Assembly: GCA_022570975.1 (NCBI GenBank)
Contig: JACZYS010000018.1
Location: 1-8,448, forward strand
Source of the DNA: Candidatus Zixiibacteriota bacterium
GTDB taxonomy: Bacteria; Zixibacteria; MSB-5A5; GN15; FEB-12
Length of the DNA: 8,448 nt
Direction: 5' to 3'
The notes under the pieces are model-generated. The model was given only the letters and a program-made list of their open reading frames with translations. It was not told the DNA's origin and searched no databases. Positions 1-6,391 of the stretch are shown in pieces (the first letter of the stretch is position 1; each line of letters opens with the position of its first letter). The position numbers and the translations under genes are program-made.

Positions 1-1
1 A

Positions 2-676
2 AATGAGCTTTACAAGAGTGACTCAGAATCTCTGTTGACTTCGCTCTACGAAGAGCTTGAAAACGCAGCCGCTATATTAGGGATAACTGACATTGATGAC
101 CCGCTATCTTTGGCTCAGGCTTTTCAGGGGAAAATTGCTGAAATCATCGCCGAAAATGAAGACCTCACCGAGCAGCTTGAAGAAAGCCAGACAAAATTAA
201 CCGGTCTCACCGAAGAACATGCCTCTATGTCCCAAGAGTTAACCATGAGGCAGGAAAAAGAAAATAAATTTAAGAAGGCCAAAAAAATTCTTAATCCTTC
301 CGAAGGTGAAGTCTTGTTTAACTCTTCCAACGATATTGTTCTGAGACTGAGCGGGTTTTCATTTGATATTGGAAAAAGCGATATCAAAGATGAGCATATT
401 CCATTAATTGAAAAAATACAAACGATCATTGAAATGTTTCCCAACACTAAGCTTGTCGTGGAAGGTCATACCGATGCCTCAGGTGACGGCGCCTCAAATA
501 TGCTCTTGAGTGAAAAGAGAGCTTTTGCGGTTATGCAGTTGCTCCGGCAAGGGCTGTTGATACCTATTAGCAGAATCACCTCTATCGGTTATGGAGCCGA
601 CCACCCGGTGGCATCAAACCAGACCAAAGATGGTCGTTCAAAAAACCGCAGAATTGATATCATTATCATGCAGTAA
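2..676 (+). CDS. OmpA-family peptidoglycan-binding protein with coiled coil (5' end outside window)
   Basis: The reading frame is open from base 2 with no stop, so the gene begins upstream. A TTG at 35 is in frame but has no ribosome binding site and is unlikely to be the true start. Of the 224 visible residues, about 45-95 are rich in Glu, Lys, Gln and Leu in a coiled-coil pattern. Residues about 110-222 form an OmpA/MotB C-terminal domain with EGHTD, LSEKRA, GYGADHPVASN and KNRRIDI motifs. Asp158 of HTD and Arg173 of LSEKRA are 15 residues apart, matching the Asp/Arg pair that binds diaminopimelate in OmpA. The family tethers envelope proteins non-covalently to peptidoglycan in the periplasm. 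The missing N-terminus could be a signal peptide, lipobox, membrane anchor or another domain, so the exact role is unknown. It is followed by its own terminator. Confidence 0.9.
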   Translation, partial: NELYKSDSESLLTSLYEELENAAAILGITDIDDPLSLAQAFQGKIAEIIAENEDLTEQLEESQTKLTGLTEEHASMSQELTMRQEKENKFKKAKKILNPSEGEVLFNSSNDIVLRLSGFSFDIGKSDIKDEHIPLIEKIQTIIEMFPNTKLVVEGHTDASGDGASNMLLSEKRAFAVMQLLRQGLLIPISRITSIGYGADHPVASNQTKDGRSKNRRIDIIIMQ

Positions 677-697
677 ATTGTGATAATAAATAATCAG

Positions 698-727
698 AGG
701 GAGTATATGAATGTACTCCCTTTTTTT
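698..727 (+). terminator. Rho-independent terminator of the OmpA-domain gene
   Basis: A perfect 7-bp stem (GGGAGTA at 699-705 with TACTCCC at 714-720) has an 8-nt loop and is followed directly by seven Ts. The A at 698 can pair with the first T to make 8 bp. It lies 22 bases after the stop codon. It separates the OmpA-domain gene from the phosphatase gene downstream, which must therefore have its own promoter. Confidence 0.9.
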
Positions 728-739
728 ATGGAATTATCT

Positions 740-767
740 TTGACAACAAACTTTTATCATATACCTT
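740..767 (+). promoter_or_regulatory. Possible promoter of the GAF-GAF-PP2C phosphatase gene
   Basis: A perfect -35-like TTGACA lies at 740-745. The best-spaced -10 (TACCTT at 762-767, 16-bp spacer) is poor. A better -10-like TATCAT at 755-760 is too close to that -35 and has no partner of its own. A promoter is needed here because a strong terminator ends at 727. Either -10 would start transcription at or just before the ATG at 778, giving a very short or absent leader. Confidence 0.3.
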
Positions 768-777
768 GCCTGCTGAA

Positions 778-2523
778 ATGCATTATAAAGTGAACCATAC
801 AAAAACAGAAAAACTGTTGCTTGAAGCAGCACGGGTTTTTAACTCAACCTTAGATTATGAAGAACTTATTCCCCTGATTCTCAAACTGGTTATGAAAGCC
901 GTTGGCAGCGAGGCGGCTATGTCTTTCAGGGTTGATAAGAATCGTTCTGACATGAAAATCCGTTTCCTTGGCGCACGTGATGAAAATCTTTTTACCTGCT
1001 CCCATCAACCGGGACAAGGGGTGACAAGCTGGGTAGCTGATTATCAAGAAGCTGTGATCATAAATGACCCATCAAAAGATGAGAGAATTGATTACGATCT
1101 GAGAAAAAAATGCGGCGTCAAAATCCGGTCGCTGTTATCTGTCCCCTTAATTGGCAAAGGGCAGCTGATTGGAGTGATTGAAGCTATAAATAAGATTGAC
1201 GCTGAGTTTACCGAAGAAGATTTGGACGTTTTGATTGGACTCTCCAATCAGATTGCAGTCGCAATTGATAACGCCAATTTATACCGACAGGTCAAACGAG
1301 AAGTACTGGAAAAAAATATGCTTTATGAAATTGGCAAAGCACTTTCCGGCTCTCTGAAACTTGACGAAGTTTTGCAGCAAATTCTTATATCGTTCAAACA
1401 GGTTGTTCAGCTTGATGCCGGTTGGGTATTTGTGATTGACCCTGAGAGCAAAGATATTGATTCTATCGCATCGGTAGGCTATACATCGGAGAATGAATCT
1501 CAGCTCCATATTAAAATGGGTCAGGGGTTGGTTGGGGATATAGCCAAAAGCGGCAAGTCAGAAATTGTTCCCGATGTCAGCAAAGATTCCAGATATGTTA
1601 GCTGCGGTCTCAAAACCAAAAGTGAACTGGTTGTACCTATCAAAGTTGACGGTCGAGTTATCGGCGTTTTAAATATTGAATCGGAAACTCTTGATGCCTA
1701 CAATGCACGCGACCTCTCCCTTATTGAAGCCTTTGCCTCGCAGGCTGGCATTTCTATCGAGCGAGCCCGTCTGCATCAGCAGAGTCTGGACAACAGAAAA
1801 CTGCAGGAACAGCTGACAATTGCGCGCGATATTCAGCAGAGTTTCCTCCCAAAAAGTAATCCGCTGATTGATGGTTATGATATTTTTGGCTGTAATATTT
1901 CTTCCGAGCAGGTTGGCGGTGATTATTTTGATTTTGTTAAAATTGATGAAAAAAGAACGGGCATTACTATTGGCGATGTCTCCGGCAAAGGAGTGCCGGC
2001 GGCGTTGATTATGTCAGCTTTAAAGGCCACTCTTATTGCCCAGATAAGAAATAACTTTTCACCGGCGGTCACCTGTCAGAAAGTTAATGACCAGCTGGTG
2101 GAGTCTATCGCTGTCGGGAATTTTGTGACTCTTGTTTATGGCGAGTTAAACAGTGAGGACAATTCTTTTACATACGTAAACTGCGGTCACAACCTGCCGG
2201 TCTTGTTAAAGGCAAATGGCGAGATTGAATATCTTCGCGAAGGCGGACAGATAATAGGTATGACAGCTAATACAGATTATTCTCAAGGGGTGGTGAAATT
2301 GGAATCGGGTGATATTTTGTTTCTATACACCGATGGCGTGACGGAAGTTTTTGATGCTTCAGAAAATGAGTTTGGGTTGAAGCGAGTTGAAAAAGTCTTG
2401 AAAGCAAACGGCGGTAGTTCAGCCAAAGATATTCAGGAATCTATTTTGCGAGAAATAAGAAAGTTCGCCTCAAAAGATCAGAAGTTTGACGACATAACAA
2501 CCGTAGTTGTGAAGAAGTTGTAG
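778..2523 (+). CDS. GAF-GAF-PP2C serine phosphatase (SpoIIE/RsbU family)
   Basis: The protein has 581 residues from the ATG at 778. A TTG at 766 would add four residues, but neither start has a Shine-Dalgarno site and the likely promoter favours 778. Two GAF sensor domains (about 15-170 and 180-340), each with a SVPLIGKGQLIGV- or VVPIKVDGRVIGV-type strand, are joined through a helical linker (LTIARDIQQSFLP) to a SpoIIE-type PP2C domain (about 350-581). Metal-binding aspartates are present: Asp382 in VGGDYFD, Asp400 in GDVSGKG, Asp519 in YTDGV and Asp571/572 in FDDIT. The catalytic domain therefore looks active. The family dephosphorylates STAS-domain anti-sigma antagonists in response to a small-molecule or stress signal sensed by GAF. 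No transmembrane segment is visible, so it is probably cytoplasmic. No STAS protein, anti-sigma kinase or sigma factor is nearby, so the partner is unknown. The stop codon is TAG. Confidence 0.93.
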   Translation: MHYKVNHTKTEKLLLEAARVFNSTLDYEELIPLILKLVMKAVGSEAAMSFRVDKNRSDMKIRFLGARDENLFTCSHQPGQGVTSWVADYQEAVIINDPSKDERIDYDLRKKCGVKIRSLLSVPLIGKGQLIGVIEAINKIDAEFTEEDLDVLIGLSNQIAVAIDNANLYRQVKREVLEKNMLYEIGKALSGSLKLDEVLQQILISFKQVVQLDAGWVFVIDPESKDIDSIASVGYTSENESQLHIKMGQGLVGDIAKSGKSEIVPDVSKDSRYVSCGLKTKSELVVPIKVDGRVIGVLNIESETLDAYNARDLSLIEAFASQAGISIERARLHQQSLDNRKLQEQLTIARDIQQSFLPKSNPLIDGYDIFGCNISSEQVGGDYFDFVKIDEKRTGITIGDVSGKGVPAALIMSALKATLIAQIRNNFSPAVTCQKVNDQLVESIAVGNFVTLVYGELNSEDNSFTYVNCGHNLPVLLKANGEIEYLREGGQIIGMTANTDYSQGVVKLESGDILFLYTDGVTEVFDASENEFGLKRVEKVLKANGGSSAKDIQESILREIRKFASKDQKFDDITTVVVKKL

Positions 2524-2535
2524 GAGGCGCAGTCA

Positions 2536-2563
2536 CGTCTTCCTCGCGCAGGCGGGGATCCAG
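2536..2563 (+). repeat. Degenerate REP-like hairpin repeat, left edge of the accessory island
   Basis: The segment begins CGTC, ends ATCCAG, and contains a 7-bp hairpin with one G-T pair (TCCTCGC at 2541-2547 with GCGGGGA at 2552-2558, loop GCAG). It reads like a worn copy of the common intergenic repeat CGTCATTCCCGC...GCGGGAATCCAG. It sits just after the phosphatase stop codon and is inverted relative to the related hairpin at 3523-3545. There is no T-run on the plus strand, so it is not a typical intrinsic terminator. Confidence 0.5.
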
Positions 2564-2580
2564 TTTCTTGAAAAGTCTAT

Positions 2581-3328
2581 TCACTTTCCATGCGTCATGC
2601 CAAGTATGCAGCCGTCTATCTTTCGGATTTCCACGTAGGCAACACCTCCAAGAGTATTTTTGGGCAACATTCCTTCAACAATCCAAACAGAGTCACCAAC
2701 TAATTCTGCTTGAAAAGGCCGCTCAGATTTGATATGATCTCCATAGACTGGCAATAGTACTGGCTTCCGCAATGCTCGCAGCTGTTCTTCCGTCGAGGAC
2801 GCAACCACGATCAGGCATGAATAAATCTGATTTTTGGCTCTGATTCGGCGCATCAACATAGCTCACTCTTGCGATTTTTATTCTTTCAATAATTTCTTGA
2901 TGTACTTTCTCATATTTGGGATCAACATCAGATGTCATATCTTGTAGACGCCAAAGGGCTACTTTTTTGAAGTTTTCCAATTCTGTTGTAGTCATATCAT
3001 CCCAACCGAAAAAAGCATTATTATCAATATATTTTTCAAATCTCTTAAAATGAATAATGTCACTGCTAAATTCAGTCTAGAATTCATTTGGGTCCAACAA
3101 AAGCGACCAAAACAGCTGGTCCCCAATATCGATAGTTTTTGCACCGTCTGATGTTCTCCATTCTTCATGAAGGGCATTCATTAGTGTCCGAACTCCTTGA
3201 TCGTAAATTTTGTAAGACCAATCAGCCTCCTCATCTTGAGCGAAACTTGTAACGTTTGGAAGCAGTGTTCCAAGCAATGTAATGATTACGCCTATGAGCC
3301 ATAAAATCTTGCGTGTTTTTTGAATCAT
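2581..3328 (-). pseudogene. Decayed secreted NTF2-fold immunity-like protein (amber stop plus frameshift)
   Basis: Read as one gene, this would encode about 248 residues. The ATG at 3328 has a good AGAGG site 7 bases upstream. The N-terminus is signal-peptide-like: basic MIQKTRK, a hydrophobic stretch, then SFA-Q. An in-frame TAG at 3077-3079 interrupts the frame after DPNEF. The same frame then continues (TEFSSD..., TTTELENF...) to RTAASIAEA, where one extra base at about 2761 shifts the frame. Removing it joins AEA directly to VLLPVYG and the C-terminal block ERPF, VWIVEGMLP, GGVAYVEI and THGK, ending at TGA. That block resembles NTF2-fold immunity proteins (the Imm-NTF2-2 type) of polymorphic toxin systems; the family call is from recall of its motifs. 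No toxin gene is nearby. Sequencing error could explain one lesion but less easily two. Functional readthrough is possible but unsupported. Confidence 0.8.
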
Positions 3329-3401
3329 ATTTTACCTCTTAAAATTATTGATTATTGTCAGGAGCTGGGCTCTTGACCTATAAAATTCAAGTAGGATTCG
3401 T

Positions 3402-3504
3402 GTCATTGCAAGAAGTCCCACCCAAGCGGGACGATGTGGCAATCCGTTTTGGTCTGTGTTGCGATAAATCGAAATCGAATTGCTTCGCAAAACCTCGTAA
3501 TGAC
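3402..3504. repeat. Imperfect palindromic intergenic repeat (GTCATTGC...GTAATGAC)
   Basis: The outer arms GTCATTGC (3402-3409) and GTAATGAC (3497-3504) pair over 8 bp with one G-T. Further in, GCAAT (3439-3443) pairs with ATTGC (3479-3483), and a small hairpin GTCCC/GGGAC (3415-3419, 3428-3432) sits in the left arm. The arms match, from memory, a widespread bacterial intergenic repeat that reads GTCATTGCGAGGAG...GGCAATC and its complement. It lies upstream of the decayed immunity-like gene and downstream of rho. Open frames across it are by-products of the repeat. Confidence 0.7.
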
Positions 3505-3522
3505 TCAAAACCGATAACTATA

Positions 3523-3545
3523 TTCCCGTCTGTACGGGAATGACG
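3523..3545 (-). repeat. REP-like hairpin just downstream of rho
   Basis: A perfect 7-bp stem (TTCCCGT at 3523-3529 with ACGGGAA at 3534-3540) has a 4-base loop. Reading on the minus strand it begins CGTCATTCCCG, the signature end of a common intergenic repeat. It ends 5 bases from the rho stop codon, so in rho mRNA it would form a 3' hairpin. There is no T-tract after it in either direction. It is inverted relative to the related copy at 2536-2563. Confidence 0.6.
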
Positions 3546-3550
3546 TTGGG

Positions 3551-4798
3551 TCAGTCTTTCATGGACTGGAGGAATTTTAAGTTGGTTTTACTTTTGTTGA
3601 CCCGGTCACGAAGGAATTCCATCGCATCAACCGGACTCATCTCAGCCAAAAACTTCCGAAGCACCCAGATTTTGGCCAGGGTTTCCTCAGTCATCAGCAG
3701 CTCTTCTTTTCTTGTCGATGAGCGGTTGATATCCATGGCCGGGAAAATTCTTCTGTCAGCAAGGCGGCGGTCTAAGACCAGCTCCATATTACCGGTACCT
3801 TTAAACTCTTCAAAAATAACTTCGTCCATCCGGGAGCCGGTTTCAATTAATGCCGTAGCAATAATGGTCAGTGAGCCGCCAAATTCAATATTACGAGCCG
3901 CCCCAAAGAACCTTTTTGGTTTGTGAAGGGCGTTTGAGTCCACACCGCCAGAAAGAATTTTGCCGGAGTGAGGCACAACCGAGTTATGAGCCCGGGCCAA
4001 ACGAGTGATTGAGTCAAGCAGGATAACAACATCATGACCGTGCTCAACTAACCGCTTGGACTTTTCCAATACCATTTTTGCTACTTGCACATGGCGCTCA
4101 GCCGGTTCATCAAAGGTGGATGAAACAACTTCGGCATCAACCGAACGTTTCATATCTGTAACTTCTTCCGGTCGCTCATCGATGAGCAATACAATAAGTT
4201 TCACATCTCTATGATTGGTAATAATTGCCTGAGCAATTTTCTGCAGGATAATGGTTTTACCTGCTTTTGGGGGCGATGTTATCAGAGCACGTTGACCTTT
4301 ACCAATCGGACACATAAGATCAATAATTCTGGTCGTGATCTCTTCCGGATTAACCTCAAGGATAAACTGATCTTCGGGATAAAGCGGAGTCAGATTGTCA
4401 AAGAAGACCTTGTGTTTTGCTTTGTCGGGCTCAGAATAGTTGATTGCTTCAATTTTTAAAAGGGCAAAATATCTTTCATTCTCCTTTGGCGGACGTACCT
4501 GACCGGAAATAATATCGCCGGTGCGAAGGTCAAACCGCTTGATCTGAGATGGTGAAACATAAATGTCATCCTGCCCGGGAAGATAGTTATAATCGGGGGA
4601 GCGCAAGAAACCATAACCCTCTTCCAGAGTTTCAAGTACACCCTCAGCCAGGATTATTGCTTCTGCCCCTGACTCGGTTTCCATTATTTTATAAATAAGC
4701 TCCTGTTTTCTGAGACCGGAAACTCCGGGGATATCTTTATCCTCAGCCATTTTAAGCAGGTCAGCAATTGTCTTTGTTTTCAGTTCCGCAAGTTCCAT
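3551..4798 (-). CDS. rho: Transcription termination factor Rho
   Basis: The protein has 415 residues (E. coli Rho has 419) and aligns with it through most of its length. Rho is a hexameric RNA-dependent ATPase that ends transcription of untranslated RNA. Visible features in order: an N-terminal Rho helical domain; the RNA-binding domain with GYGFLRS, DDIYVSPSQI and RPPKENERYFALLK; Walker A SPPKAGKT with Lys181, the same number as in E. coli; LLIDERPEEVT with catalytic Glu211; Walker B VVILLDSITRLARAHN; GGVDSNALHKPKRFFGAARN (Q-loop region); EEFKGTGNMEL (R-loop region); and a C-terminal arginine-finger region RRLADRR. The ATG at 4798 has AGAGGAA just upstream. It is the last gene of an operon with the LytR-C protein and rsfS, 40 bases after rsfS, and converges with the phosphatase gene. 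Nothing in it looks damaged. Confidence 0.98.
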   Translation of the reverse strand: MELAELKTKTIADLLKMAEDKDIPGVSGLRKQELIYKIMETESGAEAIILAEGVLETLEEGYGFLRSPDYNYLPGQDDIYVSPSQIKRFDLRTGDIISGQVRPPKENERYFALLKIEAINYSEPDKAKHKVFFDNLTPLYPEDQFILEVNPEEITTRIIDLMCPIGKGQRALITSPPKAGKTIILQKIAQAIITNHRDVKLIVLLIDERPEEVTDMKRSVDAEVVSSTFDEPAERHVQVAKMVLEKSKRLVEHGHDVVILLDSITRLARAHNSVVPHSGKILSGGVDSNALHKPKRFFGAARNIEFGGSLTIIATALIETGSRMDEVIFEEFKGTGNMELVLDRRLADRRIFPAMDINRSSTRKEELLMTEETLAKIWVLRKFLAEMSPVDAMEFLRDRVNKSKTNLKFLQSMKD

Positions 4799-4838
4799 GA
4801 TTTTCCTCTATTTCTAAATCATTAATTTCAATTAATTG

Positions 4839-5192
4839 TTAGTCTCTGATATTTTCAACCGGGGCATCGCCCCAGAGTTTTTCCAGTGAATAAAACTGCC
4901 GGGTTGGTTCATAAAATATATGAACGACCACATCAATATAGTCAAGCAACACCCAGTTTCCAGCGCTCTTACCTTCTTTGTGCACAGGTTTTACTCCTTC
5001 CTCATATAGACCATCTTCAACCGCATTTGCAATGGCGTTAACATGAATATCAGCCTCACCGGATGTGATAACAAAATAGTCACATATCGAGGAGAGCGAT
5101 TTCAATTTCAGGATTTTTACATCAAAACCTTTTTTGGAAAGTGCCAGTTGTCCGGCCTTTCTGGCCAGGGCAAGAGGGGAAAGTTCTCTCAA
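4839..5192 (-). CDS. rsfS: Ribosomal silencing factor RsfS (Iojap/YbeB)
   Basis: The protein has 117 residues, close to the family's usual 105-120. RsfS binds ribosomal protein uL14 (L14) on the large subunit and blocks subunit joining when nutrients are scarce. Family motifs are present: CDYFVITSG, a conserved GNWVLLDYIDVVVHIF stretch, and the C-terminal RQFYSLEKLWGDAP. The chosen start is TTG at 5192, whose bases overlap the TGA stop of the upstream gene (TTGA). The nearest AAGGAG lies 15 bases upstream, longer than normal, so translational coupling through the overlap is likely. No better in-frame start is seen. It is co-transcribed with the LytR-C protein and rho. Confidence 0.95.
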   Translation of the reverse strand: MRELSPLALARKAGQLALSKKGFDVKILKLKSLSSICDYFVITSGEADIHVNAIANAVEDGLYEEGVKPVHKEGKSAGNWVLLDYIDVVVHIFYEPTRQFYSLEKLWGDAPVENIRD

Positions 5193-5662
5193 GAGTTAGC
5201 TTCTTTGCTCCTTTTCATTTTTAGTTTATTCCAGTCCTCGGTAAAATCTTTTCCCAATACTAAAGTAACAGTAATACCCTCAACGTTTTTGGGCAAAGAT
5301 TTATATATAATTTTTGATTCATCCAGTGAAAGAATTTTTGCAATGAGCAGAGCGTTATCCAAATTTGTGATTCTGGAAATTATTACCGTATTTGGAAACT
5401 TTCTAAAACCAGAGCCATCTTGGCCGATTATTTCAATCTCTTTTTCACTTTCATTATAAGATAACAGATGGTGGGAGACTTCCTCTGAGATACTGCCTTG
5501 GGTGCCATCTATGATATTTATCCTGACAGTTTCACCGGCAATCTTTTGCTCTTTTGTAATTGTGGTTGCAAAGGTCTGGAAGAAATTTAAGACATAAATC
5601 AAACCGGTAAAAAAGAAAAGAATCAGAAAAATGTCTAACTGTTTTCTGTGAATTGCTTTCAG
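5189..5662 (-). CDS. Membrane-anchored LytR C-terminal domain protein
   Basis: The frame opens just after a TAG and has no ATG, GTG or TTG before the TTG at 5602, which would cut through a hydrophobic helix. A CTG at 5662 has AGGGA 7 bases upstream and gives 157 residues, with one transmembrane segment at about 9-28 (LDIFLILFFFTGLIYVLNFF) after a basic HRKQ. This start is an inference. The rest (about 40-145: VRINIIDG, a middle helix, NTVIISR, a LLIAKIL helix, ITVTLVLGKDF) fits the LytR_C domain (PF13399 type), often placed before rsfS in this kind of bacterium. It probably faces the periplasm and its function is unknown; in LytR-CpsA-Psr proteins the domain accompanies cell-wall polymer transfer. 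Its stop codon overlaps the rsfS start. Confidence 0.75.
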   Translation of the reverse strand: MKAIHRKQLDIFLILFFFTGLIYVLNFFQTFATTITKEQKIAGETVRINIIDGTQGSISEEVSHHLLSYNESEKEIEIIGQDGSGFRKFPNTVIISRITNLDNALLIAKILSLDESKIIYKSLPKNVEGITVTLVLGKDFTEDWNKLKMKRSKEANS

Positions 5663-5669
5663 GTGTTTT

Positions 5670-5674
5670 TCCCT
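5670..5674 (-). promoter_or_regulatory. Shine-Dalgarno site supporting a CTG start for the LytR-C protein
   Basis: On the minus strand, AGGGA is followed by 7 bases and then CTG (5662-5660). No other in-frame start lies near it. This site decides the start that gives the protein an intact membrane anchor. Confidence 0.5.
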
Positions 5675-5735
5675 GTAACTACTAATTGTCTATTATTAAA
5701 AAATTTGTTTTTTTTCATGAGGGGGTGCGAATGCT

Positions 5736-5766
5736 AAAAAGGTGTTTGAAATTTAATATTCAAACA
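5736..5766 (-). terminator. Intrinsic terminator after the small exported protein gene
   Basis: On the minus strand, a perfect 8-bp stem (arms 5743-5750 and 5759-5766, TGTTTGAA type) has an 8-nt loop, then CC and five Ts. It lies about 22 bases past the stop codon at 5789. The stem is AT-rich and so only moderately stable. It separates this gene from the LytR-C/rsfS/rho operon, for which I find no good promoter in the remaining 75 bases. Confidence 0.65.
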
Positions 5767-5788
5767 AATTACAAAAATCTCTTATATA

Positions 5789-6238
5789 TCAATATCTCCG
5801 GTAATAATACGGATTGGAACTATCCACCCGTCGGTAGTCAATCCGAAAGTTAAAGTTTTTCGAAGGATGGTAATCCAGCATAAATCCAGGGAATAATGAT
5901 GCATTATTATTCTCAGAATATCTGTTAAATAAGGAACCGGAATTGTGAGTAAGATCCAAATTCAATCCAACAGTCAACTTGGTGGAAAGGTCATAAAACA
6001 TATTTGTTCTAAACATTCCAAAAGAGCCGGAGCTGTTGCCGCCTGAGAAAAATGACAGAGAATAAGAATGTGACCAGCGGATCTTTGACAGGTCTATAAG
6101 AGAATATAAGCTGTTTGCCGGTTTAACACCAAAAAGGGTATTGTTTTTGGTCTCTTGTAAATCTGCACTGTTTGACATCTGCCCAAATGATGAGCTTGCA
6201 ATAAAAATCAGTAAAAATGTGATTAAATATTTGGTCAT
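5789..6238 (-). CDS. Small exported beta-strand-rich protein, probable outer-membrane barrel
   Basis: The 149-residue protein has a clear signal peptide (MTKYLITFLLIFIASSSFG, cleavage likely before Gln20). The mature part contains stretches of alternating polar and hydrophobic or aromatic residues separated by Gly/Ser/Asn turns: WSHSYSLSFF, FGMFRTNMFYDLS, KLTVGLNLDLTHN, LFPGFMLDYHP and NFNFRIDYRRV. This is the look of a small outer-membrane barrel, or part of one. It ends in aromatic-rich YYYRRY. I do not recognise a family, and the function is unknown. The ATG at 6238 has a weak GGA site upstream. The gene stands alone, with a promoter candidate before it and a terminator after it, so it is probably its own transcription unit. 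Confidence 0.8.
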   Translation of the reverse strand: MTKYLITFLLIFIASSSFGQMSNSADLQETKNNTLFGVKPANSLYSLIDLSKIRWSHSYSLSFFSGGNSSGSFGMFRTNMFYDLSTKLTVGLNLDLTHNSGSLFNRYSENNNASLFPGFMLDYHPSKNFNFRIDYRRVDSSNPYYYRRY

Positions 6239-6269
6239 TATTTCCGTCCGTAGTTTCCGGTTATATATT

Positions 6270-6298
6270 AAGTTAAGAATTCACAATAAGCCAGTCAA
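6270..6298 (-). promoter_or_regulatory. Probable promoter of the small exported protein gene
   Basis: On the minus strand, TTGACT (6298-6293, 5 of 6 match to the -35 consensus) is separated by 17 bases from TAACTT (6275-6270, a weak -10). A second TTGAC-containing stretch lies about 30 bases upstream. The predicted start of transcription leaves a leader of about 25 bases before the ATG at 6238. Confidence 0.4.
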
Positions 6299-6391
6299 TA
6301 AAAATCTTTATATTATTATCGGTCAATAATTTACTATTCTCTTCTTATAACGATTGAAAAACGGATTGGTTTGCATAAAAATTTCTATTTG

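Noticed and set aside
3077..3079. TAG as a recoded sense codon
   Set aside because: TAG at 2521-2523 ends the phosphatase exactly at its conserved C-terminus, and the same gene also carries a frameshift, so decay is the simpler reading.
2992..3177. A 61-codon minus-strand frame inside the immunity-like gene
   Set aside because: It is out of frame with the reconstructed gene, which gives a coherent protein through the same bases.
3523..3540. Hairpin as an intrinsic terminator for rho
   Set aside because: The stem is perfect but no T-run follows on either strand; it fits an intergenic repeat better.
3355..3543. A plus-strand open frame of 62 codons
   Set aside because: It is made almost wholly of the palindromic repeat and the REP-like hairpin, lacks a ribosome site and resembles no protein.
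5043..5459. A 138-codon plus-strand frame opposite rsfS and the LytR-C gene
   Set aside because: It is antisense to two well-supported genes, has no ribosome site and no recognisable motif.
6239..6391. Remnant of a GlmU acetyltransferase domain after the stop codon
   Set aside because: I saw no hexapeptide-repeat pattern in the sequence downstream of the stop; it is AT-rich and promoter-like.
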